64,000 nucleotides of DNA from LMUY01 sp964245075. GTDB lineage: Bacteria; Pseudomonadota; Alphaproteobacteria; Acetobacterales; Acetobacteraceae. The DNA is taken from assembly GCA_964245075.1 (NCBI GenBank), contig CAXTLC010000011.1, positions 1 through 64,000 on the forward strand, read 5' to 3'. Both the position numbers and the translations under genes were made by a program. A model generated the notes under the pieces. That model saw only the letters and a program-made list of their open reading frames with translations, was not told the origin of the DNA and ran no database searches. This document shows positions 16,620 through 24,880 of this stretch, piece by piece; position 1 is the stretch's first letter, and the number at the start of each line of letters is the position of its first letter.

Positions 16620-17236
16620 CTGGACGCGGGCCAAGCCGCCATCGCGGCGGAGGCCACGCGCATCAGTTTCTCCCGGCTGACGCCGTCACGGGCCAGCGTG
16701 GACATGCCCTGGATGACGGCCATGACGAGGCCGGCCAGGGCCTCCGCGTCCGTTTTGGGCGGCAGCTCGCCAGAACGGACGGCCTCCGTGATCCTGCCCG
16801 CCAGGCGCGCCTCGATCCCACGCCGGATGGCAGCCAGTTCGCCTTGAACGTCCGCGGCGGCGGGGGAGCAGCTGATGGCCGAACTGGCGAGCAGGCAGCC
16901 GGGCGGGGTGTCCTCCCCGGTGAAGCCCGCTGCGGCGGATTGCAGCAAGCCCCAGGCAGTCGCTCGCGCTGTCGGAGGGTCCTCGATGACCCGCTCGGAC
17001 GTGACCGGGCCGGAAAGGTATCGGCTGACCGCTTCGAGGAACAGCCGCTTCTTGTCGCCGAAGGCCGCGTAGATGCTGGGCGGCGTCACCCCCATCGCCG
17101 CCGTGAGATCGCCGAGCGAGGTCGCCTCGTATCCATGCCGCCAGAACAGCAGCATGGCTTGATGTAGGGCGGCCTCGCGGTCGAAGGACAGGGGGCGGCC
17201 CGGCTTGCGGCGCGGCGCAGGCGCGGCGGGAATCAT
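16616..17236 (-). CDS. TetR/AcrR-family transcriptional regulator
   Basis: 206 residues with an N-terminal helix-turn-helix (REAALHQAMLLFWRHGYEAT, then SLGDLTAAMGVTPPSIYAAFGDKKRLF at about residues 30-60) and a C-terminal ligand domain containing PPGCLLASSA, typical of the branch that controls short-chain reductases. It is divergent from the aldo/keto reductase gene at 17315, with 78 bases between the two start codons. Two matching palindromes lie in that space, one covering its own start codon, so it very likely represses both itself and the reductase. The ligand is unknown. The start ATG is the one next to the first palindrome. Confidence 0.9.
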   Translation of the reverse strand: MIPAAPAPRRKPGRPLSFDREAALHQAMLLFWRHGYEATSLGDLTAAMGVTPPSIYAAFGDKKRLFLEAVSRYLSGPVTSERVIEDPPTARATAWGLLQSAAAGFTGEDTPPGCLLASSAISCSPAAADVQGELAAIRRGIEARLAGRITEAVRSGELPPKTDAEALAGLVMAVIQGMSTLARDGVSREKLMRVASAAMAAWPASS

Positions 17237-17249
17237 ACCGGTCGATATG
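17234..17249. promoter_or_regulatory. Operator half 1: CATA-N-CGGTCG-N-TATG palindrome
   Basis: A 16-base near-palindrome, CATACCGGTCGATATG, overlapping the start codon of the TetR-family gene. It matches the second copy at 17288-17303 at 13 of 16 positions and shares the frame CATA-N-CGRTCG-N-TATG. Its place fits autorepression. Binding is inferred. Confidence 0.65.
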
Positions 17250-17287
17250 AAACTGCTGGCGCGCGGCTGCAAGCAGAGGTATTGATC

Positions 17288-17303
17288 CATATCGATCGCT
17301 ATG
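17288..17303. promoter_or_regulatory. Operator half 2: CATA-N-CGATCG-N-TATG palindrome
   Basis: CATATCGATCGCTATG is symmetric except for the two N positions and ends 11 bases before the aldo/keto reductase start codon. Its centre lies 54 bases from that of copy 1, close to five helical turns, so both could be bound on one face of the DNA. Confidence 0.68.
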
Positions 17304-17314
17304 AAAGTAGGCTC

Positions 17315-18424
17315 ATGTCGCTCACCGATTACCGAACCCTCGGCCGTTCCGGCTTGGCGGTCAGCCCTCTCGCCCTCGGCACCATGACGTTCGGCACGGC
17401 CCGCTGGGGCTCGGGCGAGGACGGCTCCCGGGCGGTGTTCAATGCCTACGTGGAGGCAGGCGGCAATTTCATCGACACGGCCGACGTGTACTCGGGCGGG
17501 CGGAGCGAGGAGATGCTGGGCGGCTTCATCGCCGGGCGCGGGTTGCGCGACCAGCTTGTCGTCGCGACCAAGGCGGGGTTCGCGTCGGGCGGGGGGCCGC
17601 ACGCCGGCGGGAGCGGGGCCAAGCACCTCCACGCTGCGCTCGATGGCTCGCTCCGCCGGCTGCGCACAGACCATGTGGACCTGTTCTGGCTGCACGTGTG
17701 GGACTTGGTGACCCCGGCGGAGGAACTGCTCGAAACCATGACCGCTCTCGTTCGGACGGGGAAGATCCGCTATTGGGGCCTGTCGAACACGCCGGCCTGG
17801 TATGCCGCCAAGCTCGCGACCCTTGCCGCCGTCCGTGGCAGGCCGGCGCCGGTCGCGCTCCAGTATTTCTATTCCCTGGTGAACCGCGACATCGAGGACG
17901 AGCATGTGCCGCTCGCGGCGGAGTTCGGCATGGGCATCGTGCCCTGGAGCCCGCTCGCCTATGGCCTGCTGACCGGCAAGTACGACCGCGCGACGGTGGA
18001 GGCGGCCGGGCCCAGGGCGGGCGGGCTGCCGCGCGACGCCGCCAAGCCGGGGGAAGAGCGGCCGGACGGCGACAAGCGGCTGGACGGCGCCAACCCGTTC
18101 GGCGACACGCTGTTCACCGAGCGCAACTGGACGCTCGTGGACGCGCTGCGCCGGGTCGCGGATGAGGCGGGCCAGAGCCCGGCGCGCGTCGCGCTGTCCT
18201 GGGTGATGGGCCGGCCGGGGATCACTTCGACGCTGATGGGGGTGAGCCGGGCCGAACAGGTGCTGGACAACGCGGCGGCGCTCGATGTGGCGCTGTCGCC
18301 GGAGCACCGCGCCAGGCTCGACGCCGCGAGTGCGAGCGATTCGAGGCTGCTTTCCGGCCTGTCCACGCCGGCGCTGGTTCAAGCGGTGGTGTTCGGCGGC
18401 AGTTCCGTGCGCCCCTGGCGGTAG
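17315..18424 (+). CDS. Aldo/keto reductase
   Basis: NADP(H)-dependent TIM-barrel oxidoreductase of about 369 residues. The catalytic tetrad is visible as Asp in NFIDTADVYSGG, Tyr in the same stretch, Lys in VVATKAGFASG and His in LFWLHVWD. The cofactor end carries GRPGITSTLMGVSRAEQ. The ATG giving MSLTDYRTLGRSGLAV matches the family start; an ATG 11 codons upstream would lie in the operator. Divergent from the TetR gene and presumably its target. The substrate is not evident. The end is followed by a hairpin before the convergent aldolase gene. Confidence 0.92.
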   Translation: MSLTDYRTLGRSGLAVSPLALGTMTFGTARWGSGEDGSRAVFNAYVEAGGNFIDTADVYSGGRSEEMLGGFIAGRGLRDQLVVATKAGFASGGGPHAGGSGAKHLHAALDGSLRRLRTDHVDLFWLHVWDLVTPAEELLETMTALVRTGKIRYWGLSNTPAWYAAKLATLAAVRGRPAPVALQYFYSLVNRDIEDEHVPLAAEFGMGIVPWSPLAYGLLTGKYDRATVEAAGPRAGGLPRDAAKPGEERPDGDKRLDGANPFGDTLFTERNWTLVDALRRVADEAGQSPARVALSWVMGRPGITSTLMGVSRAEQVLDNAAALDVALSPEHRARLDAASASDSRLLSGLSTPALVQAVVFGGSSVRPWR

Positions 18425-18451
18425 GGCGGATCGGCGAAGCGGCCATCCGCC
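18425..18451. terminator. Hairpin between two convergent genes
   Basis: GGCGGAT and ATCCGCC form a 7-bp stem around a 13-base loop, directly after the aldo/keto reductase stop and 17 bases from the convergent aldolase stop. There is no T-run, so it may be a weak or Rho-assisted bidirectional terminator. Confidence 0.45.
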
Positions 18452-18467
18452 GCCGCGCCGCGCCGGA

Positions 18468-19388
18468 TCAGGCCGCCTTCGCCAACGTCACCCCGCACGC
18501 GTCGAAGGTGGCGAACAGCCGCGCCCGCGCCTCGGCTGAAAGCGGCAGGTGCGGCGGGCGCATCGTGTCCCAGCCGGCATCCCCGGTGTGCCGGGCGACC
18601 AGCGCCTTCAGCCCCGGGATCAGCGCGGCGGAGGTGACCGCCTTGCGGACCGCGCCCAGCGTCACCTGGGCGTCCCGCCCCACGTCGTTGTCCCAATTCG
18701 CATACACCCAGCCGCTGAGCGCGCTGCCGACATTGGCCGCCGCGGTGATGCACCCGGCGCCGCCGGCCCGCAGCAGGTCGTGCAGCGCGCCGTCATCGCC
18801 GCAGTACACCTCGAACCCATCCCGGGCGAATGCGTCCACGTAGGACTTGGTGTTGGCGAAATCCCCGCTGCTGTCCTTGATGCCCTTCACCGTGCCCGGG
18901 TAGGCGCGCAGCAGCCGGGCGATCAGCGGGATGGTGAACGGCACGGCGGACTGGGCCGGGAAATGGTACAGGTATATCTTCGTGCCGGTTCCAAGCCGCT
19001 CGATCACCTCGGAGAAATACGCGAACAGCCCGTCCTCGCTCGGGTTCTTGTAGAAGAACGGCGGCAGCGCCAGCACGCCGGGGCAGCCCAGTTCGGCGGC
19101 GCGCCGGGCGAGCAGCACCGTGTCGGTCAGCGCCGGGGTGCCGACGCCGGGCATGATCCGGGCGGCGGGCAGCCCACGCTCCACCAGGCCCTCCATGACG
19201 GCGATCCGCTCGGACACGCCCAGGCTGTTCGCCTCCCCGGTGGTGCCCAGGATACCCAGCCCGTTGCAGCCGTTGGCGAGCAGCCACCGGCAGTGCGCGG
19301 CCATCCGGTCCAGGTCCACCGACAGGTCCGGCCGCATCGCGGTCAGCACCGCCGCGTTCACGCCGCCGTAGATCGCGTCCGTCATCAT
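18468..19388 (-). CDS. DapA-family (dihydrodipicolinate synthase-like) aldolase
   Basis: TIM-barrel class I aldolase of 306 residues. The Schiff-base lysine is in TVKGIKDSSGDF at about residue 165, and the substrate carboxylate loop is GILGTTGEANSL near residue 45. The tyrosine is in KIYLYHFPA. Members of this family include DapA, N-acetylneuraminate lyase and 2-keto-3-deoxy-sugar-acid aldolases. The divergent neighbour is an IlvD/Edd dehydratase, which favours a sugar-acid breakdown role (dehydration then aldol cleavage) over lysine synthesis; this is inference. The first of two adjacent ATGs is chosen because GGAGG lies 9 bases before it. Confidence 0.82.
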   Translation of the reverse strand: MMTDAIYGGVNAAVLTAMRPDLSVDLDRMAAHCRWLLANGCNGLGILGTTGEANSLGVSERIAVMEGLVERGLPAARIMPGVGTPALTDTVLLARRAAELGCPGVLALPPFFYKNPSEDGLFAYFSEVIERLGTGTKIYLYHFPAQSAVPFTIPLIARLLRAYPGTVKGIKDSSGDFANTKSYVDAFARDGFEVYCGDDGALHDLLRAGGAGCITAAANVGSALSGWVYANWDNDVGRDAQVTLGAVRKAVTSAALIPGLKALVARHTGDAGWDTMRPPHLPLSAEARARLFATFDACGVTLAKAA

Positions 19389-19456
19389 GCCCCGGCCCCT
19401 CCGCTTCGCTCCGTTGGCGTGCAATAAACTCCTACCGGCGGCGGGAGAGAAGCGGC

Positions 19457-21166
19457 ATGACGGATCGCGGGCGCGGGATGCGCAAAGGGCTGACCAGCTA
19501 CGGCGACGATGGGTTCAGCCTGTTCCTGCGCCGGGCGTTCATCAAGGCGATGGGCTACGGGGATGACGCGCTGTCCCGCCCGATCGTCGGCATCGTGGAC
19601 ACGTCCAGCGCCTACAACGCCTGTCACGGAAACATGCCGCAGCTCGTGGAAGCGGCCAAGCGCGGGATCATGCTGGCGGGCGGGCTGCCGATGGCGTTCC
19701 CGACCGTATCCATCCATGAGAGCTTCGCCCACCCGACCTCCATGTTCCTGCGCAACCTGGCGGCGATGGACACGGAAGAGATGTGCCGCGCGCAGCCGAT
19801 GGATGCCGTGCTGCTGGCCGGCGGCTGCGACAAGACGGTGCCGGCCCAGCTCATGGCCGCAGCCAGCCTGGATATCCCGGCCATCCAGCTCGTCACCGGG
19901 CCGATGCTGGTGGGGCACTACAAGGGCGAGGTGCTCGGCGCCTGCACGGACTGCCGCCGCTTCTGGGCCAGGCACCGCGCCGGCGAGTTCACCGAGGCGG
20001 AGATGGACACGATCAACGGCCGCCTCGCCCCCACCCCCGGCACCTGCATGGTGATGGGCACCGCGTCCACCATGGCGTGCCTGGCCGAAGCCTTGGGCAT
20101 GGCCCTGCCCGGCTCCGCCACCATTCCGGCTACCCATGCCGACCGCATCCGCTGCGCCGAGCAGTCCGGCGCCGCCGCGGTGGCCGCCATCGGCCAGCCG
20201 GGGCGCTTGCCGGCCGACATCATGACGGCGGCCGCGTTCCGCAACGCGCAGGTGGTGCTGCAAGCGATCGGCGGCTCCACCAACGGCCTGGTTCACCTGG
20301 CCGCCATTGCCGGCCGGCTCGGCATGGCGCTGGACGGGGACGAGTACGACCGCCTGGGCCGGGACGTGCCGGTGCTGATCGACCTCAAGCCGACCGGCGA
20401 GCACTACATGGAGCATTTCCACTGGTCCGGCGGCGTGCCCCGGCTGATGCGGGAGCTGCGGGACCTGCTCGATCCCACGGCCCGCACCGTGACCGGCGGC
20501 ACGCTGGCGGACGCGATGGACGCGGCGGAGGACGTTCCGGGCCAGACGGTGATCCGGACCAGGGACGACCCGGTGTTCCCCACCGGCGGCATGGCGGTGC
20601 TGCGCGGCAACCTCGCCCCCGGCGGCGCCGTGATCAAGTTCGGCGCCGCCACCCCCGCCCTGTTGCAGCACGAAGGCCGCGCGGTGGTGTTCGACAATGT
20701 GGACGACCTGGCCGCGCGCATCGACGACCCGGCGCTGGACGTGGCGGCCGAGGACGTGCTGGTGCTGCGCAACACCGGGCCGCGCGGCGCGCCGGGCATG
20801 CCGGAAGCGGGCTACCTGCCGATTCCGAAGAAGCTGGCGCGGGCCGGCGTGAAGGACATGGTGCGCATCAGCGACGCCCGCATGAGCGGCACGGCGTTCG
20901 GCACGATCGTGCTGCACATCGTGCCGGAAGCGGCGGTGGGCGGCCCGCTGGCGCTGGTGCGAACCGGTGACGCGATCCGCCTGGACGTGGCCGGTCGTCG
21001 GATCGACCTGCTGGTGGACGAAGCGGAACTGGCGCGCCGCCGCGCCGCATGGTCCCCGCCGGCGGCCCCCACGGGGTCGGAGCGCGGCTACCTTCGCCTG
21101 TACCGGGACAGCGTGATGCAGGCGGACAAGGGGTGCGATTTCGACTTCCTGGTCCCGCCCGGCTGA
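19457..21166 (+). CDS. IlvD/Edd-family dehydratase (probably a sugar-acid dehydratase)
   Basis: 569-residue iron-sulfur dehydratase. The cluster cysteines are in SAYNACHGNMPQ (about residue 56), GGCDKTVPAQL (about 124) and TPGTCMVMGTASTM (about 197). The C-terminal half has ARMSGTAFGTIVLHIVPEAA, which contains the conserved S-G-T. The sequence around GACTDCRRFW resembles the arabinonate/xylonate-type branch rather than dihydroxy-acid dehydratase. It is divergent from the DapA-family aldolase with 68 bases between starts, so the two may form a pathway turning an aldonate into a 2-keto-3-deoxy acid and then cleaving it. Its stop overlaps the start of the PuhC-like gene (TGATG). Confidence 0.85.
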   Translation: MTDRGRGMRKGLTSYGDDGFSLFLRRAFIKAMGYGDDALSRPIVGIVDTSSAYNACHGNMPQLVEAAKRGIMLAGGLPMAFPTVSIHESFAHPTSMFLRNLAAMDTEEMCRAQPMDAVLLAGGCDKTVPAQLMAAASLDIPAIQLVTGPMLVGHYKGEVLGACTDCRRFWARHRAGEFTEAEMDTINGRLAPTPGTCMVMGTASTMACLAEALGMALPGSATIPATHADRIRCAEQSGAAAVAAIGQPGRLPADIMTAAAFRNAQVVLQAIGGSTNGLVHLAAIAGRLGMALDGDEYDRLGRDVPVLIDLKPTGEHYMEHFHWSGGVPRLMRELRDLLDPTARTVTGGTLADAMDAAEDVPGQTVIRTRDDPVFPTGGMAVLRGNLAPGGAVIKFGAATPALLQHEGRAVVFDNVDDLAARIDDPALDVAAEDVLVLRNTGPRGAPGMPEAGYLPIPKKLARAGVKDMVRISDARMSGTAFGTIVLHIVPEAAVGGPLALVRTGDAIRLDVAGRRIDLLVDEAELARRRAAWSPPAAPTGSERGYLRLYRDSVMQADKGCDFDFLVPPG

Positions 21167-21627
21167 TGGTTCCCAAGGTTTCGCGCCCGACGGTCGTCAT
21201 CACCGTGCTGGCGGTGGCCTTGATCGCCATCGGGGTGGAGGCCCGGCTCGGCACGCCGGAAGGGCGGCCGCCGCCGGCAACCCCGGTCCGCACCGCCGAC
21301 CTGGTCATGCAGGACCACGATGACGGCACCATCACCGTGACGCAGGCCGGCACGGGCCGGGTGATCGACACGGTGCCGCGCAACACCAACGGCTTCCTCC
21401 GCGTGGTGCTCACCGGGCTGGTGCGCGAGCGCCGGCGGGAAGAGACCGGCACGCCGGGCACGTCGTTCCACCTGACGCGCTGGTCGGACGGCCGGCTGAC
21501 GATCGACGACACGGCGACGGGCAAGCTGATCGAACTGGAAGCGTTCGGGCACACCAACGAGGACGCCTTCGGCCGCTTGCTGGACCTTACCCCTCCCTTG
21601 CCAGAGGCCGTCACGCGGCCAGGCTGA
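21166..21627 (+). CDS. PuhC-like photosynthetic complex assembly protein
   Basis: 153 residues with one N-terminal membrane helix (TVVITVLAVALIAIGVEA) and a periplasmic domain. The pattern VRTADLVMQDHDDGTITV, then NTNGFLRVVLTGLVRERR, FHLTRWSDGRLTIDDTATG and LEAFGHTNEDAFGRLL is that of PuhC, which helps assemble the reaction-centre and light-harvesting complexes in purple bacteria. Normally it sits in a photosynthesis cluster beside puhA/puhB and bch genes; none is visible here. The start overlaps the dehydratase stop by 1 base, and the 3' end overlaps the convergent kinase gene by 17 bases. It may be a second copy or a relic of phototrophy. Confidence 0.75.
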   Translation: MVPKVSRPTVVITVLAVALIAIGVEARLGTPEGRPPPATPVRTADLVMQDHDDGTITVTQAGTGRVIDTVPRNTNGFLRVVLTGLVRERRREETGTPGTSFHLTRWSDGRLTIDDTATGKLIELEAFGHTNEDAFGRLLDLTPPLPEAVTRPG

Positions 21628-22669
21628 GCACCACCCGGGTTCCCTTGTTGCTCGTGTCGACCTGCACGGTTGCCTTCACCGTGCGCGCCATGGCGTTCAC
21701 GATGGTGGCGCCCAGGCCGCTGCCTTTCGGCGGTGCGCCGTCCTGGAAACCCACGCCGTCGTCCTCCACGACCAACTGCACCTGGTCCGCCTTGCGCTGG
21801 AAGCCGACCCGGATGTCCCCGCTCCGGTCAGGGTAGGCGTATTTCAGGGCATTGGTGACCAGCTCGTTCACGATCAGCCCGAGCGAGACAGCCTTGTCGG
21901 TCTCCACCCGGATCGGCTCGGCGGTCAGGGTGATGCGGCCGGGCCGCTCCTCCGGCGACACGGCGCGGCGCAACTCGCCGATCAGGCCGTCCAAGTACTG
22001 GTCCATGGCGACGAACTCGACATCGTTGCCGGTGTAGAGGCGGCGGTGCACCAGGCTGACCGCCTCCACCCGCTCGGCCGCCCGGCTCAGCGCTTCCCGG
22101 GCGTCGGCATCGGCCAGCTTGCGCCCTTGAAGTCCGATGAGGGAGGAGATGAGCTGCAAGCTGTTGGCGGTGCGGTGGTTCACCTCCCGCAACAGCAGCG
22201 CTTGCTGGGCGGCCAGCTTTTCCAGCCGGTCGCGGCTTTCCTGCAATTCCTGCAAGGCGGCCTCGCGCTCCCGGCGCAAGCGCACCTGGACCTGGGATTG
22301 CCGGATGGACGTCGCCAGGAACTCGAGGAAGCTGCCGCCGACGTCTTTCACCACGTAGTCGAACGCACCCTCCTTGAGCGCGGCGACGGCGATCCGCGGC
22401 TCCTCGGCGGCGGTGACGAAGATGACCGGCGGGGTGCCCGGCAAGGCGAGCAAGTCCGCAAGCACGTCCAGCCCATCCCGGCCGGGCATGTAATGGTCCA
22501 GCGCCACCACGTCGAAGGTGCTTGCCCTGGCGAGGGCCAGGCCGATGTCACCGTCGCTGGCGACTTCGACGCTGAAGCCCGCCCGCTGGAGGTGACGCCG
22601 GACGAGGCGGCAAATGCCGGGGTCGTCGTCAACGTACAACACCCGGACCTTGGACTCTGCTTCCTCCAT
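21611..22669 (-). CDS. Response regulator fused to a HisKA_2/HWE-type histidine kinase
   Basis: 352 residues: an N-terminal receiver (VRVLYVDDDPGICRLV, phospho-acceptor Asp in VVALDHYMPGRDG, Lys in YVVKDV), a short coiled linker rich in Glu/Arg, then a kinase core with phospho-His in LLLREVNHRTANSLQ and an ATPase domain (NELVTNALKYAYPD, DDGVGF). This REC-kinase order suggests it passes a signal from an upstream kinase to another regulator. The ATG chosen lies 3 bases after the stop of the single-domain regulator; a TTG 6 bases earlier overlaps that stop. Last of a three-gene signalling operon. Confidence 0.88.
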   Translation of the reverse strand: MEEAESKVRVLYVDDDPGICRLVRRHLQRAGFSVEVASDGDIGLALARASTFDVVALDHYMPGRDGLDVLADLLALPGTPPVIFVTAAEEPRIAVAALKEGAFDYVVKDVGGSFLEFLATSIRQSQVQVRLRREREAALQELQESRDRLEKLAAQQALLLREVNHRTANSLQLISSLIGLQGRKLADADAREALSRAAERVEAVSLVHRRLYTGNDVEFVAMDQYLDGLIGELRRAVSPEERPGRITLTAEPIRVETDKAVSLGLIVNELVTNALKYAYPDRSGDIRVGFQRKADQVQLVVEDDGVGFQDGAPPKGSGLGATIVNAMARTVKATVQVDTSNKGTRVVLSLAA

Positions 22670-22671
22670 GA

Positions 22672-23112
22672 TCAATCCGCTTCGGGCACCTGCATCACGG
22701 CCAGGAACAGGCCGAGCTGCTTTATGGCGACGGCGAAGCTCTCATACTCGACTGGTTTGGTTATATAAACGTTACACCCCAGGTCGTAGCAGCGCTGGAT
22801 CTCCGCTTTGTCATCCGTGGTGGTGAGCACGATGACGGGCGCGCGCCGCAGCAGGTCGTCGGCCTTGATCCGCGCCAGGATGTCCGTCCCGCTCATGTCC
22901 GGCAGGTTGAGGTCCAGCAGCACGAGCACGGGCAACTGAACGTGGCGGCGTCCATCCGTATCCGCGCCGAACAGGTAGTCCAGCGCCGCCGTGCCGTCGG
23001 TGAAGGGCAGCATCGCGTTGTTCACGCCGGCACGGCGGACGTTCTTCTCGATCAGCCGTGCGTGGCCCGGGTCATCCTCGATCAGCAGTATGGTCACCGG
23101 GTTGGCGTTCAA
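22672..23112 (-). CDS. Single-domain response regulator (Rcp1/CheY type)
   Basis: A stand-alone receiver of about 146 residues: acidic pair in ILLIEDDPGHARL, phospho-acceptor Asp in LVLLDLNLPDMSG, Thr in VIVLTTTDD and Lys in VYITKPVEY. Such Rcp1-like receivers usually pair with a hybrid or phytochrome-type kinase and have no output domain. The start is uncertain. A TTG at 23112 has AGGA 10 bases upstream; a longer frame would overlap the kinase gene by 50 bases, and a GTG at 23097 lacks a ribosome site. Sits between the CHASE3 kinase and the receiver-kinase gene. Confidence 0.85.
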   Translation of the reverse strand: MNANPVTILLIEDDPGHARLIEKNVRRAGVNNAMLPFTDGTAALDYLFGADTDGRRHVQLPVLVLLDLNLPDMSGTDILARIKADDLLRRAPVIVLTTTDDKAEIQRCYDLGCNVYITKPVEYESFAVAIKQLGLFLAVMQVPEAD

Positions 23113-23128
23113 CGTTCTGCAATCCTGG

Positions 23129-24610
23129 TCAGTGGACGGTTTGCAAAGGCAAGAGGATGCTGAACGTGGTGCCCACATCCAGCATCGACCGGCAATCTAT
23201 CCTGCCGCCCAGCCGCCGCACCAGGGCGCGGACATGGGCCAGGCCGATGCCCTCGCCCGGCACCGATTGGTCGCCCGCGCGGCGGAACAGCTCGAAGACC
23301 CGCTCGTAGTCGCGTTCGGCGATGCCGCGGCCGTTGTCGGCGACGTCGAACCGAGCCATGCCGGCCTCCTTGCGGCCGGTCACGGTCACGGCGCCTGGGC
23401 GGCCAGGCTTGAGGTACTTCAACGCGTTCTCCAGCACGTTGGAGAAGACCTGCTCCACGGCGAGCCGGTCGGACAGGAGGTCCGGCACCGGCCCGATCGT
23501 GAGGCTCGCCGCCTTGCTCGCCGCCTGGTGCTGCATGCTGTCCGCAATCGTCTGCAGCAATACGGCCATGTTGAGGCGCTCCGGCGCCAGCACGCGGCGG
23601 CCCTCCCGCGACAAGCGCAGGATGGCGTTGATCAGGCGGTCCATCTTGCTGGTGGAGGACCTGATGAAGCGCAGCGCTTCCGGGATGTCCTCGGCCATCG
23701 CCTCCTGCAACTCAGCCGGCGCGTTTTCGGCCGTGACGAGCCGGATCAAGGCGCCGGTCGCCTGTTCCAGTTCGCTGGTGAAGCCCATGATGTTGACCAG
23801 CGGCGCCCGAAGGTCATGCGAGACGATGTAGGCGAATCGCTGGATCTCCTCGTTGGCCGCCGTCAGCTCCGCCGTCCGTTCACGCACGGTTTCGTCCAGC
23901 CGCTCGTTGGAGCGCTCCAGCGCGTCGTAGGCGGACGCCGTCTGCCGCTGCGCCACCCGCAATGTCCGCAGCGTGCCCCGCAACCCGAGCGCGATCAGCC
24001 CGGCCAGCGCCAGGATCATCAGCAGCCCCGCCACGTCGATGGCGATCAGCACGCGGCCGCCCCGGCCAATCCTTGACACCAACTCCGCCAGCCTGCCGTC
24101 CAGCTCCGCCTCGAAGCCGGCCACGACCGTCCGGATGACGCCCGTGTTGATGTTGCCGGCGTCGGTCCGCACGATCCGCAGGGCGCTGGGCAAGTCGCCG
24201 CCCTGCGCAAGCCGCACGGTTTGCGCCAGTTCCGCCAGCTTCGCCGTGACCACCTGGTTGAGCGTCGTGACCCGGGGATCACCCGGACGGCTGCCCGACA
24301 AGGTGCCGAGCAGTCCCGGCAAGCTCCCCTGCGCCTGGACAAGTGGTCCCAGGTAGCCTGGATTGGTTGTCAGCAGGAACCCGCGCTGGGCGGTTTCAGC
24401 GTCATCGGCCGCGAGCAGGATCGTTGCCAGCAGGTTGCGTTGCAGCCGGAGCCGCTGGGTCGCGATCAGCGCCCGGTCGTTGGCGTCCGCCTGCCACACC
24501 GATGCGAAGCTGATCCCGAACAGCAGCGCCACGCAGGCCAGGGTCCCCAGCAAGACCGGGCGGTCCAATGCGCTTGCCGCCAATCGTTTCGATCGAAGCT
24601 TCACCAACAT
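23129..24610 (-). CDS. CHASE3-domain sensor histidine kinase
   Basis: 493-residue membrane kinase. A first transmembrane helix (VLLGTLACVALLFGISFA, about residues 19-36) is followed by a periplasmic CHASE3 domain (DDAETAQRGFLLTTNPGYL), a second helix (VAGLLMILALAGLIALGL) and a coiled region (SNERLDETVRERTAELTAAN). The HisKA box has phospho-His in AYIVSHDLRAPL, and the ATPase domain has FSNVLENALKYL and DNGRGI. CHASE3 ligands are generally unknown. First gene of a three-gene operon with two receivers. The ATG giving MLVKLRSKRLAAS precedes the first helix correctly. 270 bases of divergent regulatory DNA separate it from tkt. Confidence 0.92.
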   Translation of the reverse strand: MLVKLRSKRLAASALDRPVLLGTLACVALLFGISFASVWQADANDRALIATQRLRLQRNLLATILLAADDAETAQRGFLLTTNPGYLGPLVQAQGSLPGLLGTLSGSRPGDPRVTTLNQVVTAKLAELAQTVRLAQGGDLPSALRIVRTDAGNINTGVIRTVVAGFEAELDGRLAELVSRIGRGGRVLIAIDVAGLLMILALAGLIALGLRGTLRTLRVAQRQTASAYDALERSNERLDETVRERTAELTAANEEIQRFAYIVSHDLRAPLVNIMGFTSELEQATGALIRLVTAENAPAELQEAMAEDIPEALRFIRSSTSKMDRLINAILRLSREGRRVLAPERLNMAVLLQTIADSMQHQAASKAASLTIGPVPDLLSDRLAVEQVFSNVLENALKYLKPGRPGAVTVTGRKEAGMARFDVADNGRGIAERDYERVFELFRRAGDQSVPGEGIGLAHVRALVRRLGGRIDCRSMLDVGTTFSILLPLQTVH

Positions 24611-24880
24611 GCCGCTGTTATGACTTCGGCGAGGCCCGTCGTCAGTCGCTGGGCGAACAGGGCTGGACCCGAACCATTCACAAAATGGTGAGCAGGCGGT
24701 CGGTGCGATAACAAATTTAATGCGTTGGTCACGAACCCACGCCCCCCCTGCCGGCTTTAGGTCATGACGCCGCCTAGGTGACGCCGCTTGCACCGAGCGC
24801 AGGCACCGCTTGCGCACCCGCTGGGAGCGGCGTCTTGTGTGTCGCGTGGCCAGACTGGCCTGGAGTGAGGGATCAAAGCG

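Noticed and set aside
13644..16634. A 996-codon open frame on the minus strand opposite mlaE, mlaF and radA
   Set aside because: It is antisense to three clear genes, has His/Gln/Arg-rich composition and no domain; a by-product of G+C-rich codon use.
18468..19388. Calling the aldolase lysine-pathway DapA
   Set aside because: The neighbour is a sugar-acid-type dehydratase and no lysine gene is present; only the family level is supported.
24611..24880. Sigma-70 promoters for tkt and the CHASE3 kinase
   Set aside because: Candidate hexamers such as TTGTTA are present but without convincing spacing to a -10 box; not strong enough to report.
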